From positions 2,232,001 to 2,296,000 of the forward strand of contig NC_014151.1 of NCBI RefSeq assembly GCF_000092865.1: a stretch of DNA of 64,000 bases, in the 5' to 3' direction. The translations under genes were made by a program, and so were the position numbers. This document shows, one piece after another, positions 38,133 through 46,808 of this stretch. Below the pieces are notes generated by a model. That model was given only the letters and a program-made list of their open reading frames with translations, was not told the DNA's origin and searched no databases. Each line of letters opens with the position of its first letter. Position 1 is the stretch's first letter. Source of the stretch: Cellulomonas flavigena DSM 20109 (GTDB lineage: Bacteria > Actinomycetota > Actinomycetes > Actinomycetales > Cellulomonadaceae).

Positions 38133-38428
38133 GAGGGCATTGTGTCGGTCAGGTCCCGATCCGTACACCCGCCAGACGTCCCGGGTCGCTGCACCTCGCG
38201 GGTCGCTGCGGAGATGCCGATCCGCCACTCACGGCAGAGGAACTGCTGGTCGTCGCGCGCCGCGTGGACGACGTCGAGAGCATCCGCGCCCGCCTCGCAG
38301 GCCTCACCGACGTGTGGTGACGCCCAGGAGCGCGTCACGCACCGTCGCATCCTGATCGACTGCTTGCGCATCACGGTCAGCGGTCAGCGCGCCGCTGCGC
38401 TGATCATCTCGGTGACGCACCGAGCAGA
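38133..38428. other. Intergenic remnant region
   Basis: 38249-38320 reads as the end of a protein (LTAEELLVVARRVDDVES...DVW, stop at 38318) with no start, and resembles 35508-35573. No HEPN-type gene is present downstream of the MNT gene. Confidence 0.45.
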
Positions 38429-38725
38429 TCAGGCCGCATAGAGCGCCTGGGCCTCCGTCTCGATCCGTTCGCGCAGCAGCGGGTGCACCGCCCTGCGGGA
38501 CACGAGGTCCACCGGACGACCGAGGATCTGGGACATCTCCTCGGCCGCGTCGACGATCTCCCAGGTCACGTGCCGAGCCGGGAGCAGGTCGTAGAGCACG
38601 TCGATGTCGGAGTCCGCACGATCCTCGCCGCGCGCGACCGAGCCGAAGACCTCGAGCCTGGCGAACCCGTAGCGTGCGCACAGATCGACGAGTTCACGGT
38701 GCTGCCGCACGTCGACCCGGATCAT
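38429..38725 (-). CDS. MNT-type nucleotidyltransferase (antitoxin-like), orphan
   Basis: 98-residue minimal nucleotidyltransferase. The motif GSVARGEDRADSDIDVL gives the GS and DxD (Asp40, Asp42) of polymerase-beta-type active sites. Such MntA proteins are antitoxins that AMPylate a HEPN RNase toxin encoded next to them. No HEPN gene is found on either side here; the 296 bases downstream hold only remnants. ATG 38725 is supported by TAGCCT at 38732-38737, six bases upstream, so the gene still has a complete promoter. Either an orphan or a leftover of a lost HEPN-MNT pair. Confidence 0.85.
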   Translation of the reverse strand: MIRVDVRQHRELVDLCARYGFARLEVFGSVARGEDRADSDIDVLYDLLPARHVTWEIVDAAEEMSQILGRPVDLVSRRAVHPLLRERIETEAQALYAA

Positions 38726-38731
38726 GGCGAA

Positions 38732-38737
38732 AGGCTA
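38732..38737 (-). promoter_or_regulatory. -10 TAGCCT, leaderless MNT gene
   Basis: TAGCCT on the minus strand, six bases before ATG 38725. Confidence 0.6.
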
Positions 38738-38978
38738 GCCGCCTCTCGGCCGCGAGGGGGAAGCTCAGCGGTGGAGCCTCACCTTGCGGGCCAAGGCGAC
38801 TCCGGTGGTGCCTCACGCCAACTCGTTGCGTCAAGACATCAAGCACAGGAGGCCGACATGGCGGGACGTGCGCCCCTGGGGCGGCGCGGAGCTCGCCGAC
38901 GCCGCCCTGATCTCGTCGCGGAGCGGGGTCCCGGAACCTTCCGACCGCGGATCCGTGCGACCACAGACGCCCGACCCC

Positions 38979-38984
38979 TAGCGT
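38979..38984 (+). promoter_or_regulatory. -10 TAGCGT of the secreted protein gene at 39.0 kb
   Basis: TAGCGT 36 bases before GTG 39021; the short leader contains CTGGAG, a Shine-Dalgarno six bases from the start. Confidence 0.45.
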
Positions 38985-39020
38985 CGGGCCGACCCGCCCG
39001 CCCGTTCCCTGGAGCTCGAT

Positions 39021-39980
39021 GTGATCCTCCCCCGCCGCATGCTCGTCGCGGCCCTCACCGCCCTGGTGGTCGCGGCAGGCGCCGGACCCGCGAGCGCCGC
39101 CGAGGCGCCGGCCGACCTCAAGGCGACGATCGACCGGGTCTCGCCGGCCCAGGACGGCACCTTCACCGTCCGGGGCCTGATCCACATCCCGCCCCACGAC
39201 GCGACGATGCCCCTGCCGGTGACGACCCTGACGCTGCGGGCCTGGGGTAACGCACCGGACGGCTCGCCCCTGACGGCGGTGGTGACCGCACGCCTGGACC
39301 CCGTCTACGCGCAGTCGTTCGAGCCCGGGTACGCGGTCGTGCAGCCGTTCACCGCGTCGCGCCTGCCGTTGGAGCTCCACCACCAGGCACCCCTGCTCGT
39401 CGAGATCGACCACCCGTCGTACCGCCTGCCGGTGCCGGCAGGGCAGACGAGCAACGCCGTCGCGGACGCCGTGGGCCTCACGGCGCGGATGGTCGGTGAC
39501 GAGATCGACGTGTCGTACCTGCGCGGGACGGGGCCGTGCACCCTGCCGCACGTGCTGGTGACGGCGGGGTCGTCGACGGTTCAGCAGGCCTGGACGCCGC
39601 GGATGTCCGGCACCTACTGCCAGGGGCGCATCCCGGCCCCGCAGGTGGCGCCGGGCACCAAGGTCGGGATCCAGGTGCCCGCCCCGGGCGTGGGGCCCGG
39701 GGCGTTGGTGACGATCCTCGCGCCGCGCACCGTGCAGGTCGTCCGCGAGGTCACCACGACCCAGGAGAAGGTCACCGTCACGTCGTCCCCGCAGGCCCGC
39801 AGCACGGTCCTGCAGCGGTGGACGGGGTTCGCGTGGGTCACCGCCGAGACCTCCACCGCACCGTCGGCCACGTTCACCGTGCCCCGCACCACCACGGCGG
39901 TGCGGTACCGGGTGAGCATCCCGCAGGACGCCTCCGCGAGGTCGTTCACGGGCGGCGAGTTCACCGTGGTCGCGGGATAG
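39021..39980 (+). CDS. Secreted protein of unknown function, 319 residues
   Basis: Signal peptide 1-27 (RR, then LVAALTALVVAAGAGP, cut at ASA-A). The mature part is beta-rich with two Cys (CTLPHV and TYC) likely bridged, and ends in a fibronectin- or Ig-like module (residues about 235-319: VTSSPQARSTVLQRWTGFAWVTAETS... TTAVRYRVSIP). That last part resembles the repeated 'string/air-tight' SLH-type or wall-binding motifs in which a Trp-Thr-Gly follows short strands, but I cannot name it. No anchor. GTG 39021 follows GGAG by six bases. Converges with dnaE2. Confidence 0.75.
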   Translation: MILPRRMLVAALTALVVAAGAGPASAAEAPADLKATIDRVSPAQDGTFTVRGLIHIPPHDATMPLPVTTLTLRAWGNAPDGSPLTAVVTARLDPVYAQSFEPGYAVVQPFTASRLPLELHHQAPLLVEIDHPSYRLPVPAGQTSNAVADAVGLTARMVGDEIDVSYLRGTGPCTLPHVLVTAGSSTVQQAWTPRMSGTYCQGRIPAPQVAPGTKVGIQVPAPGVGPGALVTILAPRTVQVVREVTTTQEKVTVTSSPQARSTVLQRWTGFAWVTAETSTAPSATFTVPRTTTAVRYRVSIPQDASARSFTGGEFTVVAG

Positions 39981-40025
39981 GCGCACGGTCGGCGCGATCC
40001 CCTGCGGTGTCGCGCCGACCACGTG

Positions 40026-43000
40026 TCACTGGAAGTCCCGCGACCGGCTGCGCACCTTCAGCGACAGCGGGCTCAGGTGCTCCGCGACGAGGTTCGTCGC
40101 ACCGTCGGCCTTCTCGATCCGCCCGCGCACGACCATCGCCTTGGCGGTACGGGCCGTGCGCCGGAACCTCTGCCACAGGCCCGCGGAGCACACGATGTTG
40201 AGCAGGCCGGTCTCGTCCTCCAGGGACAGGAACGTCACGCCCTGCGCGGTGCCGGGACGCTGGCGGTGGGTGACGACGCCGGCGACGGCAACGCGGCGTC
40301 CCTCCTCGGTGCGGAACGCCTGCTCGACGGTCAGCACACCGGCCGCGTCGAGGCCGTCGCGGACGAACTGCGTCGGATAGGAGTCCACGGACACGCCCGT
40401 GGCCCACACGTCGGCCGTCGCGACCTCGACGCCCGACAGGCCCGGCAGGGCCGGGGCCTTCACCCCCACCGCGACGCCCGGCAGCGTGTCCGGCCCCTCC
40501 TGCGCGAGCGCGCCTGCGGCCCACAGTCCCGAGCGGCGGTCGACGCCGAGGGAGTCCAGCGCGCCGGCTGTGGCCAGCGCCTCGATCTGCGCGGTCGTCA
40601 GGTGCACGCGCCGCACGAGGTCCTGCAGGTCGGTGAACGGGCCGTCGGCCGTGCGCGCGTCGACCAGCGCACGCGCGACGTCCTCACCGATGGTCCGCAC
40701 CTGCGTGAGCCCCTGCCGCACCGCGAGGGTGCGCACCGACCCCTCCCCGGTGCGCACCCCCACGGGTCGGGTCGGACCGGTGCCGCTGGGCTGCGGCACC
40801 AGCCGGGGTTCCCCGCCGTGCGGCGGTGGTCCGAGGCGTTCGACGACGGCCAGCACCTCGGACGCGAGCACGTCGGGGCGCAGCACCTCGATGCCGTGGC
40901 GGCGCGCGTCCGCCGCCAGCGACTGCGGCGAGTAGAACCCCATGGGCTGCGCCGCGAGCAGCCCGGCGTAGAACGCGGCGGGGTGGTGCACCTTGAGCCA
41001 CGAGCTGGCGTAGACGAGGAACGCGAACGAGTAGGCGTGCGACTCGGGGAACCCGAAGTCCGCGAACGCCTTGAGCTTGTCGAAGATCTGCTCGCGGACC
41101 TGCGAACCGATGCCGTTGGCGGCCATGCCCTCCATGAGCCGTGAGCGGATCGCCTCCATGCGCTCCATCGACCGCTTCGACCCCATCGCGCGGCGCAGCT
41201 GGTCGGCCTCGGCGGGCGTGAAGTCCGCGACGTCGATGGCCATCTGCATGAGCTGCTCCTGGAACAGCGGGACACCGAGGGTCTTGCCGAGCGACTTCTC
41301 CAGCAGCGGGTGCAGGTACGTGACGGGCTCACGGCCCTTGGCGCGGTTGATGAACGGGTGCACCGATCCGCCCTGGATGGGCCCGGGCCGGATGAGCGCG
41401 ACCTCGACCACGATGTCGTAGAACGTCGAGGGCCGCAGGCGCGGCAGCGTCCCCATCTGCGCGCGCGACTCCACCTGGAACACCCCGACGGTGTCGGCGG
41501 CGGACAGCAGCTCGTACACCGCGGGGTCCTCGTGCGGCAGGCCGTGCAGGTCGAGCGTGACGCCCTCGTGCTTCTCGACCTCGGTGAACGCCAGGCGCAG
41601 CGCGGTGAGCATGCCCAGCCCCAGCAGGTCGAACTTCACCAGGCCCGCGTCGGCGCAGTCCTCCTTGTCCCACTGCAGGACCGTGCGCCCCTCCATGCGC
41701 GCCCACTCCACGGGGCACACCTCGATGACGGGCCGGTCGCACATCACCATGCCGCCGGAGTGGATGCCCAGGTGGCGCGGCAGGCGCAGGAACCGCTCGG
41801 CGAGGTCGATGACGTGCTCGGGGATCTCCTCGGCCTCCGCGGCCGACGGCGGCAGGCGCGTGGGGACGACGTCGTGGTTGTCGGCCGTCGGCATGCCGGC
41901 GACCTCGCTGCCCGGCCCGACCGGCCCCGAGCGCGTGAGGTGCCACCACGCGCTGGGCTTCTCCGGGCCGCGCAGGCTCCCCCACCGCTCGATCGACGTG
42001 GACCACGCGTCCTGCTGCCCCGCGTCGTACCCCAGCGCGCGCGCCGCGTCCCGCACGGCCGAGCGCGGCCGGTAGGAGATGACGTTGGCGACCTGGGCGG
42101 CGTGCGAGCGCCCGTGCGTGGCGTAGACGTGCTGGATGACCTCCTCGCGGCGCGCGGACTCGATGTCGACGTCGATGTCCGGCGGGCCGTCACGCTCCGG
42201 GGCGAGGAACCGTTCGAACAGCAGCCCGTGCTTCACGGGGTCGACAGCCGTGACGCGCAGCACGTAGCAGACCGCGGAGTTGGCGGCTGAGCCGCGCCCC
42301 TGCGCCATGATCCCCTGGCGGCGGCAGAAGTCGACGAGGTCGTAGACGACGAGGAAGTACCCGGGGAACCCGAGGTCCTCGATGACGCGCAGCTCGTGCT
42401 CGAGCTGCGCGTACGCGCCGGGCACCCGCTCGGCGTCCGGTGGGCCGTACAGCTCCGCCGCGCCGCGGCGCACGAGCTCGCGGAGCCACGTCGCCTCGGT
42501 GTGCCCGTCCGGGACGGGGTACGGCGGCAGGCTCGGTGCGACGAGCGACAGGTCGAACGCGCACTCGGCAGCCAGGTCCGCCGCGGTGGTCACGGCGCTC
42601 GGGTGCCGGCGGTGCAGGTGCAGCATCTCGGCCGCCGAGCGCAGGTGCGCCACGGGGGCGCCGGGCAGCCAGCCGTCGAGGTCGTCGAGCGACGAGCGCG
42701 CGCGCACCGCCGCGAGCGCGAGCGCGAGGTCCGCGTCGCGCTCGGTGGCGTAGTGCACGTTGCCGGTCGCGACGAGCGGCAGGCGCGCGTCGGCGGCGAG
42801 GGTCGCGAGCGCGTCGGCGCGGTCGGTGTCGTACGCGTCGCCGTGCATCGTGGTCTCGACGGCGACGTTGTCCCGCCCGAACAGCGCGACGAGCCGGTCG
42901 AGCTCGGTGCGCGCCGCCTCGATCCCGCCCGGTGCGACGCCCAGGACCCCGGACGGGTCGCCCCCGGCGAGCGCACGGCGCACGGCGCCCTTGCGGCAGC

Positions 43001-43547
43001 CGGTGAGCACGAGCCACTGCCCGGCGGCCGCCTCGGCGAGCTCCTCCAGGTGATACTCCGCGGCGCCCTTGCGCCCGGTGCGCAGGTGCCCCTCGGCGAT
43101 CGCGCGCGACAGCGCGCGGTACCCGTCGGCGCCGCGGGCGAGCACCAGCAGGTGGGACGCGCGCGGGTCGGGTACGCCGGTGGGCGCGTCGAGCACGGGC
43201 GGGCCGGGGGTCGGGCGCTTCTCGCGCGGGTGCCGGCGCGGGTCGGGCGCGGGCAGGTGCAGCTCGGCGCCGAAGACCGTGGGCAGCCCGACGGCACGCG
43301 CGGCCTGCGCGAACCGCACCACGCCGTACAGCCCGTCGTGGTCGGTGAGGGCCAGCGCGCTCTGCCCGAGGCGCGCCGCCTCGGCGGCGAGCTCCTCGGG
43401 CTGGCTGGCGCCGTCGAGGAAGCTGAACGCCGAGTGCGCGTGCAGCTCGGCGTACCGCGGCGGCCAGTCGGCCCCGGCCCCGCGCCCCGCACCCGTCCGG
43501 GCGTCCGTCCCCGTGCCTGTCCCCACCCTCGGGTCCCCCTCAGTCAT
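40026..43547 (-). CDS. dnaE2: Error-prone DNA polymerase III alpha DnaE2 (ImuC)
   Basis: C-family polymerase that copies damaged DNA as part of the SOS mutasome with ImuA and ImuB. 1173 residues; N-terminal PHP domain (AELHAHSAFSFLDGA, LTDHDGLYG), the polymerase palm with AQGRGSAANSAVCYVL and ERDGPPDIDVDIES (catalytic Asp pair), FPESHAYSFAFLVYASSWLK, and a C-terminal OB domain (VAGVVTHRQRPGTAQGVTFLSLED). Lacks the beta-clamp-binding tail of DnaE1. The ATG (43547) overlaps the imuB stop by eight bases (ATGACTGA), so it is coupled to imuB. Confidence 0.96.
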   Translation of the reverse strand: MTEGDPRVGTGTGTDARTGAGRGAGADWPPRYAELHAHSAFSFLDGASQPEELAAEAARLGQSALALTDHDGLYGVVRFAQAARAVGLPTVFGAELHLPAPDPRRHPREKRPTPGPPVLDAPTGVPDPRASHLLVLARGADGYRALSRAIAEGHLRTGRKGAAEYHLEELAEAAAGQWLVLTGCRKGAVRRALAGGDPSGVLGVAPGGIEAARTELDRLVALFGRDNVAVETTMHGDAYDTDRADALATLAADARLPLVATGNVHYATERDADLALALAAVRARSSLDDLDGWLPGAPVAHLRSAAEMLHLHRRHPSAVTTAADLAAECAFDLSLVAPSLPPYPVPDGHTEATWLRELVRRGAAELYGPPDAERVPGAYAQLEHELRVIEDLGFPGYFLVVYDLVDFCRRQGIMAQGRGSAANSAVCYVLRVTAVDPVKHGLLFERFLAPERDGPPDIDVDIESARREEVIQHVYATHGRSHAAQVANVISYRPRSAVRDAARALGYDAGQQDAWSTSIERWGSLRGPEKPSAWWHLTRSGPVGPGSEVAGMPTADNHDVVPTRLPPSAAEAEEIPEHVIDLAERFLRLPRHLGIHSGGMVMCDRPVIEVCPVEWARMEGRTVLQWDKEDCADAGLVKFDLLGLGMLTALRLAFTEVEKHEGVTLDLHGLPHEDPAVYELLSAADTVGVFQVESRAQMGTLPRLRPSTFYDIVVEVALIRPGPIQGGSVHPFINRAKGREPVTYLHPLLEKSLGKTLGVPLFQEQLMQMAIDVADFTPAEADQLRRAMGSKRSMERMEAIRSRLMEGMAANGIGSQVREQIFDKLKAFADFGFPESHAYSFAFLVYASSWLKVHHPAAFYAGLLAAQPMGFYSPQSLAADARRHGIEVLRPDVLASEVLAVVERLGPPPHGGEPRLVPQPSGTGPTRPVGVRTGEGSVRTLAVRQGLTQVRTIGEDVARALVDARTADGPFTDLQDLVRRVHLTTAQIEALATAGALDSLGVDRRSGLWAAGALAQEGPDTLPGVAVGVKAPALPGLSGVEVATADVWATGVSVDSYPTQFVRDGLDAAGVLTVEQAFRTEEGRRVAVAGVVTHRQRPGTAQGVTFLSLEDETGLLNIVCSAGLWQRFRRTARTAKAMVVRGRIEKADGATNLVAEHLSPLSLKVRSRSRDFQ

Positions 43548-45285
43548 AGTCCGCCTCGTACGTCCACGCCCCGTCGGTGTGCGTGAGCAGCACCGCGCCG
43601 CCGTCGTCGAACGCGACCTGCAGGTGGGCGCGCACCTGCGGCCCGGCGCCGGGGTGCGTCCACCAGCGGTCGGTCAGCAGCCACGGCCCCGCCCACCCGG
43701 CGACGACGCGCACCCGGTCGGGGCCGCTCCCGGCGAGCACGCTGCCGGGTGGTCCGCTCAGCCGCCCCCGCCGGTCGACGCGCACGGGCGAGCCGTGCAC
43801 GTCCCGCACCTCGACGTGCACGGGGTCGACCAGCACGGTCGCGGGTGCCGGGTCCGGCAGCCGGCCCGGCCAGGGACGGTCGAGCGGGCGCGGCGGGTCG
43901 CTCTGCTCGCCCCACGGCCGCACGTGCACCTGGTCACGCACGTCACGCCCGCCCTGCAGGGTCGCGGTGAGCACGCCCGGCCCGCCGACGATGCTCTGCG
44001 CGCGCTCGAGCGCGCGGTGCGCCCGCAGGTCCCCACCCGACGGTCCGCCCCACAGCTGCGTCGCCTCGGACCCCGCGGGCGCGACGTCGAGCGCCGTGAG
44101 GGTCAGACGCACCAGCGCGACGGGCGCCGTGTCGTCCTCGTCGTCCGGCACCCGGACATCGAGGACCGCCCCGTGCGTCCCGCGCACCGGTCCGTGCTCG
44201 CCGTGCGCCGGTCCCCCGCCCTCGCCGCGTCCCCGCGCCCCGCGTTCACGCTCGCGCACCTCACGGCGCCGGTCCCGAGCCGTGGCGACGGCCGCCGCGG
44301 TGAGCCACCCGTCGAGCTGCCAGCGGATCCGGTCGGTGATGCGCGCGGCGGCGAGCCCGCCCCAGCCGCCCAGGTCGGTACGCCACGTGCGCACCAGCTC
44401 GGTCCCGTCGTCGGTCCGCGCGGTGATCTGCAGGCGCCCGCACGTCACGGAGCGCGCGACGAGCTCGGCGTGCAGCTCCTCGGCCAGGCGCCGTCCGGCG
44501 AACGTCGCGGTGTCCACGCGGTCGACGGGCGGGTCGAGCTCGACGTCCACCTCGAGGTCGGCCTCGGGACGACGACGCGCGGGCGGCCGCTCGTCGAGGC
44601 CGCGCGCGAGCGTGCGCGCCCACGAGCCCAGCCGCCCGAACCGCGCGTGCACGTCGGGGGCCGGCAGCGCCGCGAACGCCCCGAGCGTGCGCAGCCCCAG
44701 GCGGTGCAGCAGGTCGACCAGGCGCATGACCTCGGCGGCCTGCTCGGGCGTGGTGGTGGCGTGCACGAGCTCGGTGACACCGTGCGGCGCGAGGAAGACG
44801 GGCGACAGCCCGGGCTCGACGACGGCGCCGGTGCGCGCGGCCAGCACGGCGGCGAGCAGCCCGTCGGCCGTGCCCACGCCGCACTCGTGACCGGTGGCGC
44901 GCGCGACCGCGTCGACGACGCGCTCGGCGAGCGCCTCCTCCGACCCGTGGTAGCGCGCGGCTCCGCCGGCAGGCAGCAGGAGCATGCCCGGCCGGGCGAC
45001 CTCGACACCGGCGACGACCGTCTCGGTCGCCGCGGCGACGGGCTCGAACAGCCGCACGTCGCGCGCGTCGTCGACCGGCAGCAGCACGAGCTCGGGGCAC
45101 ACGCCCTGCGCCTGCCGCCGCCGCATCCCGCGGCGCACCCCGTCGGCACGCGCGAGCGCGGACACCGCGGTGATCCGACGCCCGTCGTGCACCGCGGCAG
45201 GCACGTCGACCGGGACCTCGTCGGCGGTCATCGCCGCGACCACGGGCCAGTCGGGCACCCACACGACCGTCGTCCGCGTGCTCAT
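43540..45285 (-). CDS. imuB: ImuB, catalytically inactive Y-family polymerase-like protein
   Basis: 581 residues. Scaffold of the mutasome that tethers DnaE2 to the sliding clamp. It aligns with Y-family polymerases, but the first catalytic site reads VWVPDWPVVAAM in place of D-x-DAFFASVE, and no S-x-DE motif follows, so no polymerase activity is expected. Palm and thumb-like regions (about 1-250), then a little-finger-like part, and a basic Arg/Gly-rich stretch (about 335-370, REVRERERGARGRGEGGG) before the C-terminal domain that binds partners. ATG 45285 overlaps the imuA stop by four bases. Confidence 0.93.
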   Translation of the reverse strand: MSTRTTVVWVPDWPVVAAMTADEVPVDVPAAVHDGRRITAVSALARADGVRRGMRRRQAQGVCPELVLLPVDDARDVRLFEPVAAATETVVAGVEVARPGMLLLPAGGAARYHGSEEALAERVVDAVARATGHECGVGTADGLLAAVLAARTGAVVEPGLSPVFLAPHGVTELVHATTTPEQAAEVMRLVDLLHRLGLRTLGAFAALPAPDVHARFGRLGSWARTLARGLDERPPARRRPEADLEVDVELDPPVDRVDTATFAGRRLAEELHAELVARSVTCGRLQITARTDDGTELVRTWRTDLGGWGGLAAARITDRIRWQLDGWLTAAAVATARDRRREVRERERGARGRGEGGGPAHGEHGPVRGTHGAVLDVRVPDDEDDTAPVALVRLTLTALDVAPAGSEATQLWGGPSGGDLRAHRALERAQSIVGGPGVLTATLQGGRDVRDQVHVRPWGEQSDPPRPLDRPWPGRLPDPAPATVLVDPVHVEVRDVHGSPVRVDRRGRLSGPPGSVLAGSGPDRVRVVAGWAGPWLLTDRWWTHPGAGPQVRAHLQVAFDDGGAVLLTHTDGAWTYEADYD

Positions 45286-46226
45286 CCGACCAGCCGCAGA
45301 CCGTCGGCCGCCCGGGGGCTCCGGCGGACGGGACCGGGCGGCACGTGCTCGCCCGGGGGCGCGAACGGCAGCACGACGTCGGCGGACGTGGGCACGGCGG
45401 CGCTGCCGCGGCCGGTGCGGCGCACCTGCACCTCGCACGTGCGCAGCCGCCCGGCCCCGGCGCCGACACCCGACCACCGGGCGGGGCCCGCGTCGAGCAC
45501 GACGGTGGCGCCGGGCCACGGCAGGGTCGTCAGCAGCGCCGTGCCGCGCTCACGCGCGCGCGCGGACAGCCGGCGGCGGTCGGCGTCCGCGAGCGGTGCG
45601 TCCGGCCCGACGAGCACGACGTCGATCCCGTCGACCAGCGCCGCCAGGACGAGCGCGGCGTCGGTCCCCGGGGCCGGGACAAGCGCGAAGCGCGCAAGGT
45701 CGACGCCCGCCTGCGCGGCCGCCAGCAGCCCGAGCCGCGGCTGACCGACGACGACCGCCCAGGCACCGGCCGCGCACGCGTGCGCGAGCACACCGAGGGC
45801 CAGCGACGTGGAGCCGAGCACCGCGGTGGTCGCGCCGCGGCGCAGCCCGTCGGGCAGGAGACCGGCCAGGGGCGGCGGGACGGGCAGCGGGGGGCGCTCG
45901 CTGGTGAGCAGCGACGTGCGGCGCAGCGAGGTCGTCGCCGTGTCGTGCGGCGGGGTCGCGTCGTGCGGCGCGTCGTGCGACGACAGGACGTCGAGCGACG
46001 GGGTACCGCAGGGGACGCCCGACGACCCGTCAGACGCCGCGCCGGTACGCACCGGACCGGTCGGCACGCTGCCGGCGTGCACGGTGCCGGTGTGAACCGT
46101 GCCGGCGTGCGTCGCGCCGCCGTGAGCCGCGCCGTGCAGCACGGTGCGAGCACCGGTGCGCAGCTCCGCGGCCGCGAGCGCGGCGCGTGCCCGCGCTGCG
46201 CGCTCGACGGTGCTCGTGCTGCTCAC
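45282..46226 (-). CDS. imuA: ImuA-like protein (actinobacterial ImuA')
   Basis: 314 residues, first gene of the SOS mutasome operon. RecA/SulA-like fold in the second half (LPDGLRRGATTAVLGSTSLALGVLAHACAAGAWAVVVG...), where the P-loop-like segment GSTSLAL lacks the Walker Lys, as expected for ImuA'. Residues 35-75 are low complexity with repeated HTGT/HAGT units. GTG 46226 is preferred: GGAGGG lies four bases upstream; another GTG eight codons earlier overlaps that Shine-Dalgarno. A degenerate LexA site lies 73-88 bp upstream. Confidence 0.88.
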   Translation of the reverse strand: MSSTSTVERAARARAALAAAELRTGARTVLHGAAHGGATHAGTVHTGTVHAGSVPTGPVRTGAASDGSSGVPCGTPSLDVLSSHDAPHDATPPHDTATTSLRRTSLLTSERPPLPVPPPLAGLLPDGLRRGATTAVLGSTSLALGVLAHACAAGAWAVVVGQPRLGLLAAAQAGVDLARFALVPAPGTDAALVLAALVDGIDVVLVGPDAPLADADRRRLSARARERGTALLTTLPWPGATVVLDAGPARWSGVGAGAGRLRTCEVQVRRTGRGSAAVPTSADVVLPFAPPGEHVPPGPVRRSPRAADGLRLVG

Positions 46227-46298
46227 AGCGCCCTCCACCCTCCTGCGCACCTGCGCCGTCCCCGGCGAGACCCCTCCCGATCCCCGTGCGGCGATCGT

Positions 46299-46314
46299 TC
46301 GAACACATGTCGAT
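46299..46314 (-). promoter_or_regulatory. Degenerate LexA box upstream of imuA-imuB-dnaE2
   Basis: On the minus strand ATCGACATGTGTTCGA: the right half GTTCGA is perfect and the left half is TCGAC shifted by one base (consensus TCGAAC-N4-GTTCGA). Position upstream of the mutasome operon fits SOS control, as known for this operon in mycobacteria. Confidence 0.6.
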
Positions 46315-46417
46315 CATGCCAGTAGACGCCGACACCCGGGAGGTGTCAATCCGGCCCCGAGCGGGTGAACCGCACCGCGCACCGCACGGGTCCTACGGAG
46401 CCGCGACGACCTCCGCG

Positions 46418-46423
46418 TAGGAT
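46418..46423 (+). promoter_or_regulatory. -10 TAGGAT of the arsR-sulP operon
   Basis: TAGGAT 36 bases before GTG 46460. It rules out a TTG start at 46424 directly behind it. Confidence 0.5.
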
Positions 46424-46459
46424 TTGACGATTCCATCAACCCGTCATCCGGGAGTAGCC

Positions 46460-46807
46460 GTGCCCCTGCACGCCCTCGGTGTCGACCGCCCTCTCCCCGA
46501 GGTCAAGGCCGAGCTGTTCAAGGCCCTCGCCCACCCGGTGCGCGTGCGCACCCTCGAGCTCCTCGTCGAGCGCGACCGTCAGGTCAGCGAGCTGCTCGCC
46601 GAGCTCGGCCTCGAGGCCTCGCACCTCTCGCAGCACCTCGCCGTGCTGCGACGGGCGGGCGTCGTCACCGCCCGCCGCACCGGCAACGCCGTGCACTACG
46701 CGCTCGCGCTGCCCGCGGTCGCCGACATGCTCGCCGCCGCCCGCACCGTCCTCCTCGACGCCGCCGCGCACCACCGCGACCGGCTCGACGACCCGACCGA
46801 GGCATGA
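46460..46807 (+). CDS. ArsR-family regulator
   Basis: 115-residue winged-helix repressor. The core ELFKALAHPVRVRTLELLVERDRQVSELLAELGLEASHLSQHLAVLRRAGVVTARRTG is a complete ArsR HTH (about residues 18-75). No Cys is present, so the classical metal sites (CxC) are absent; the signal is unknown. GTG 46460 lies five bases after GGAG. One base separates its stop from the transporter's ATG, so the pair form an operon, and ArsR probably controls the SulP gene. Such ArsR-SulP pairs are common in actinobacteria. Confidence 0.9.
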   Translation: MPLHALGVDRPLPEVKAELFKALAHPVRVRTLELLVERDRQVSELLAELGLEASHLSQHLAVLRRAGVVTARRTGNAVHYALALPAVADMLAAARTVLLDAAAHHRDRLDDPTEA

Positions 46808-46808
46808 G

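Larger units (their letters stand above)
38726..39020. other. Intergenic region with a coding-like fragment
   Basis: The frame ending at 38981 shows G/C third positions (RDVRPWGGAELADAALISS...) but no good start, so it is probably a gene fragment. TAGCGT at 38979-38984 is the likely -10 of the following gene. Confidence 0.4.

Noticed and set aside
38133..38428. HEPN toxin gene next to the MNT gene
   Set aside because: No frame shows the R-x4-6-H motif or a complete HEPN-sized protein.
38858..39250. Open frame starting behind AGGAGGCCGAC ATG at 38858
   Set aside because: Good ribosome site but the translation is Arg/Pro noise and overlaps the secreted protein gene in another frame; at most a fragment.
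46424..46459. TTG 46424 as start of the ArsR gene
   Set aside because: It directly follows the -10 TAGGAT; GTG 46460 has a Shine-Dalgarno and fits the domain start.
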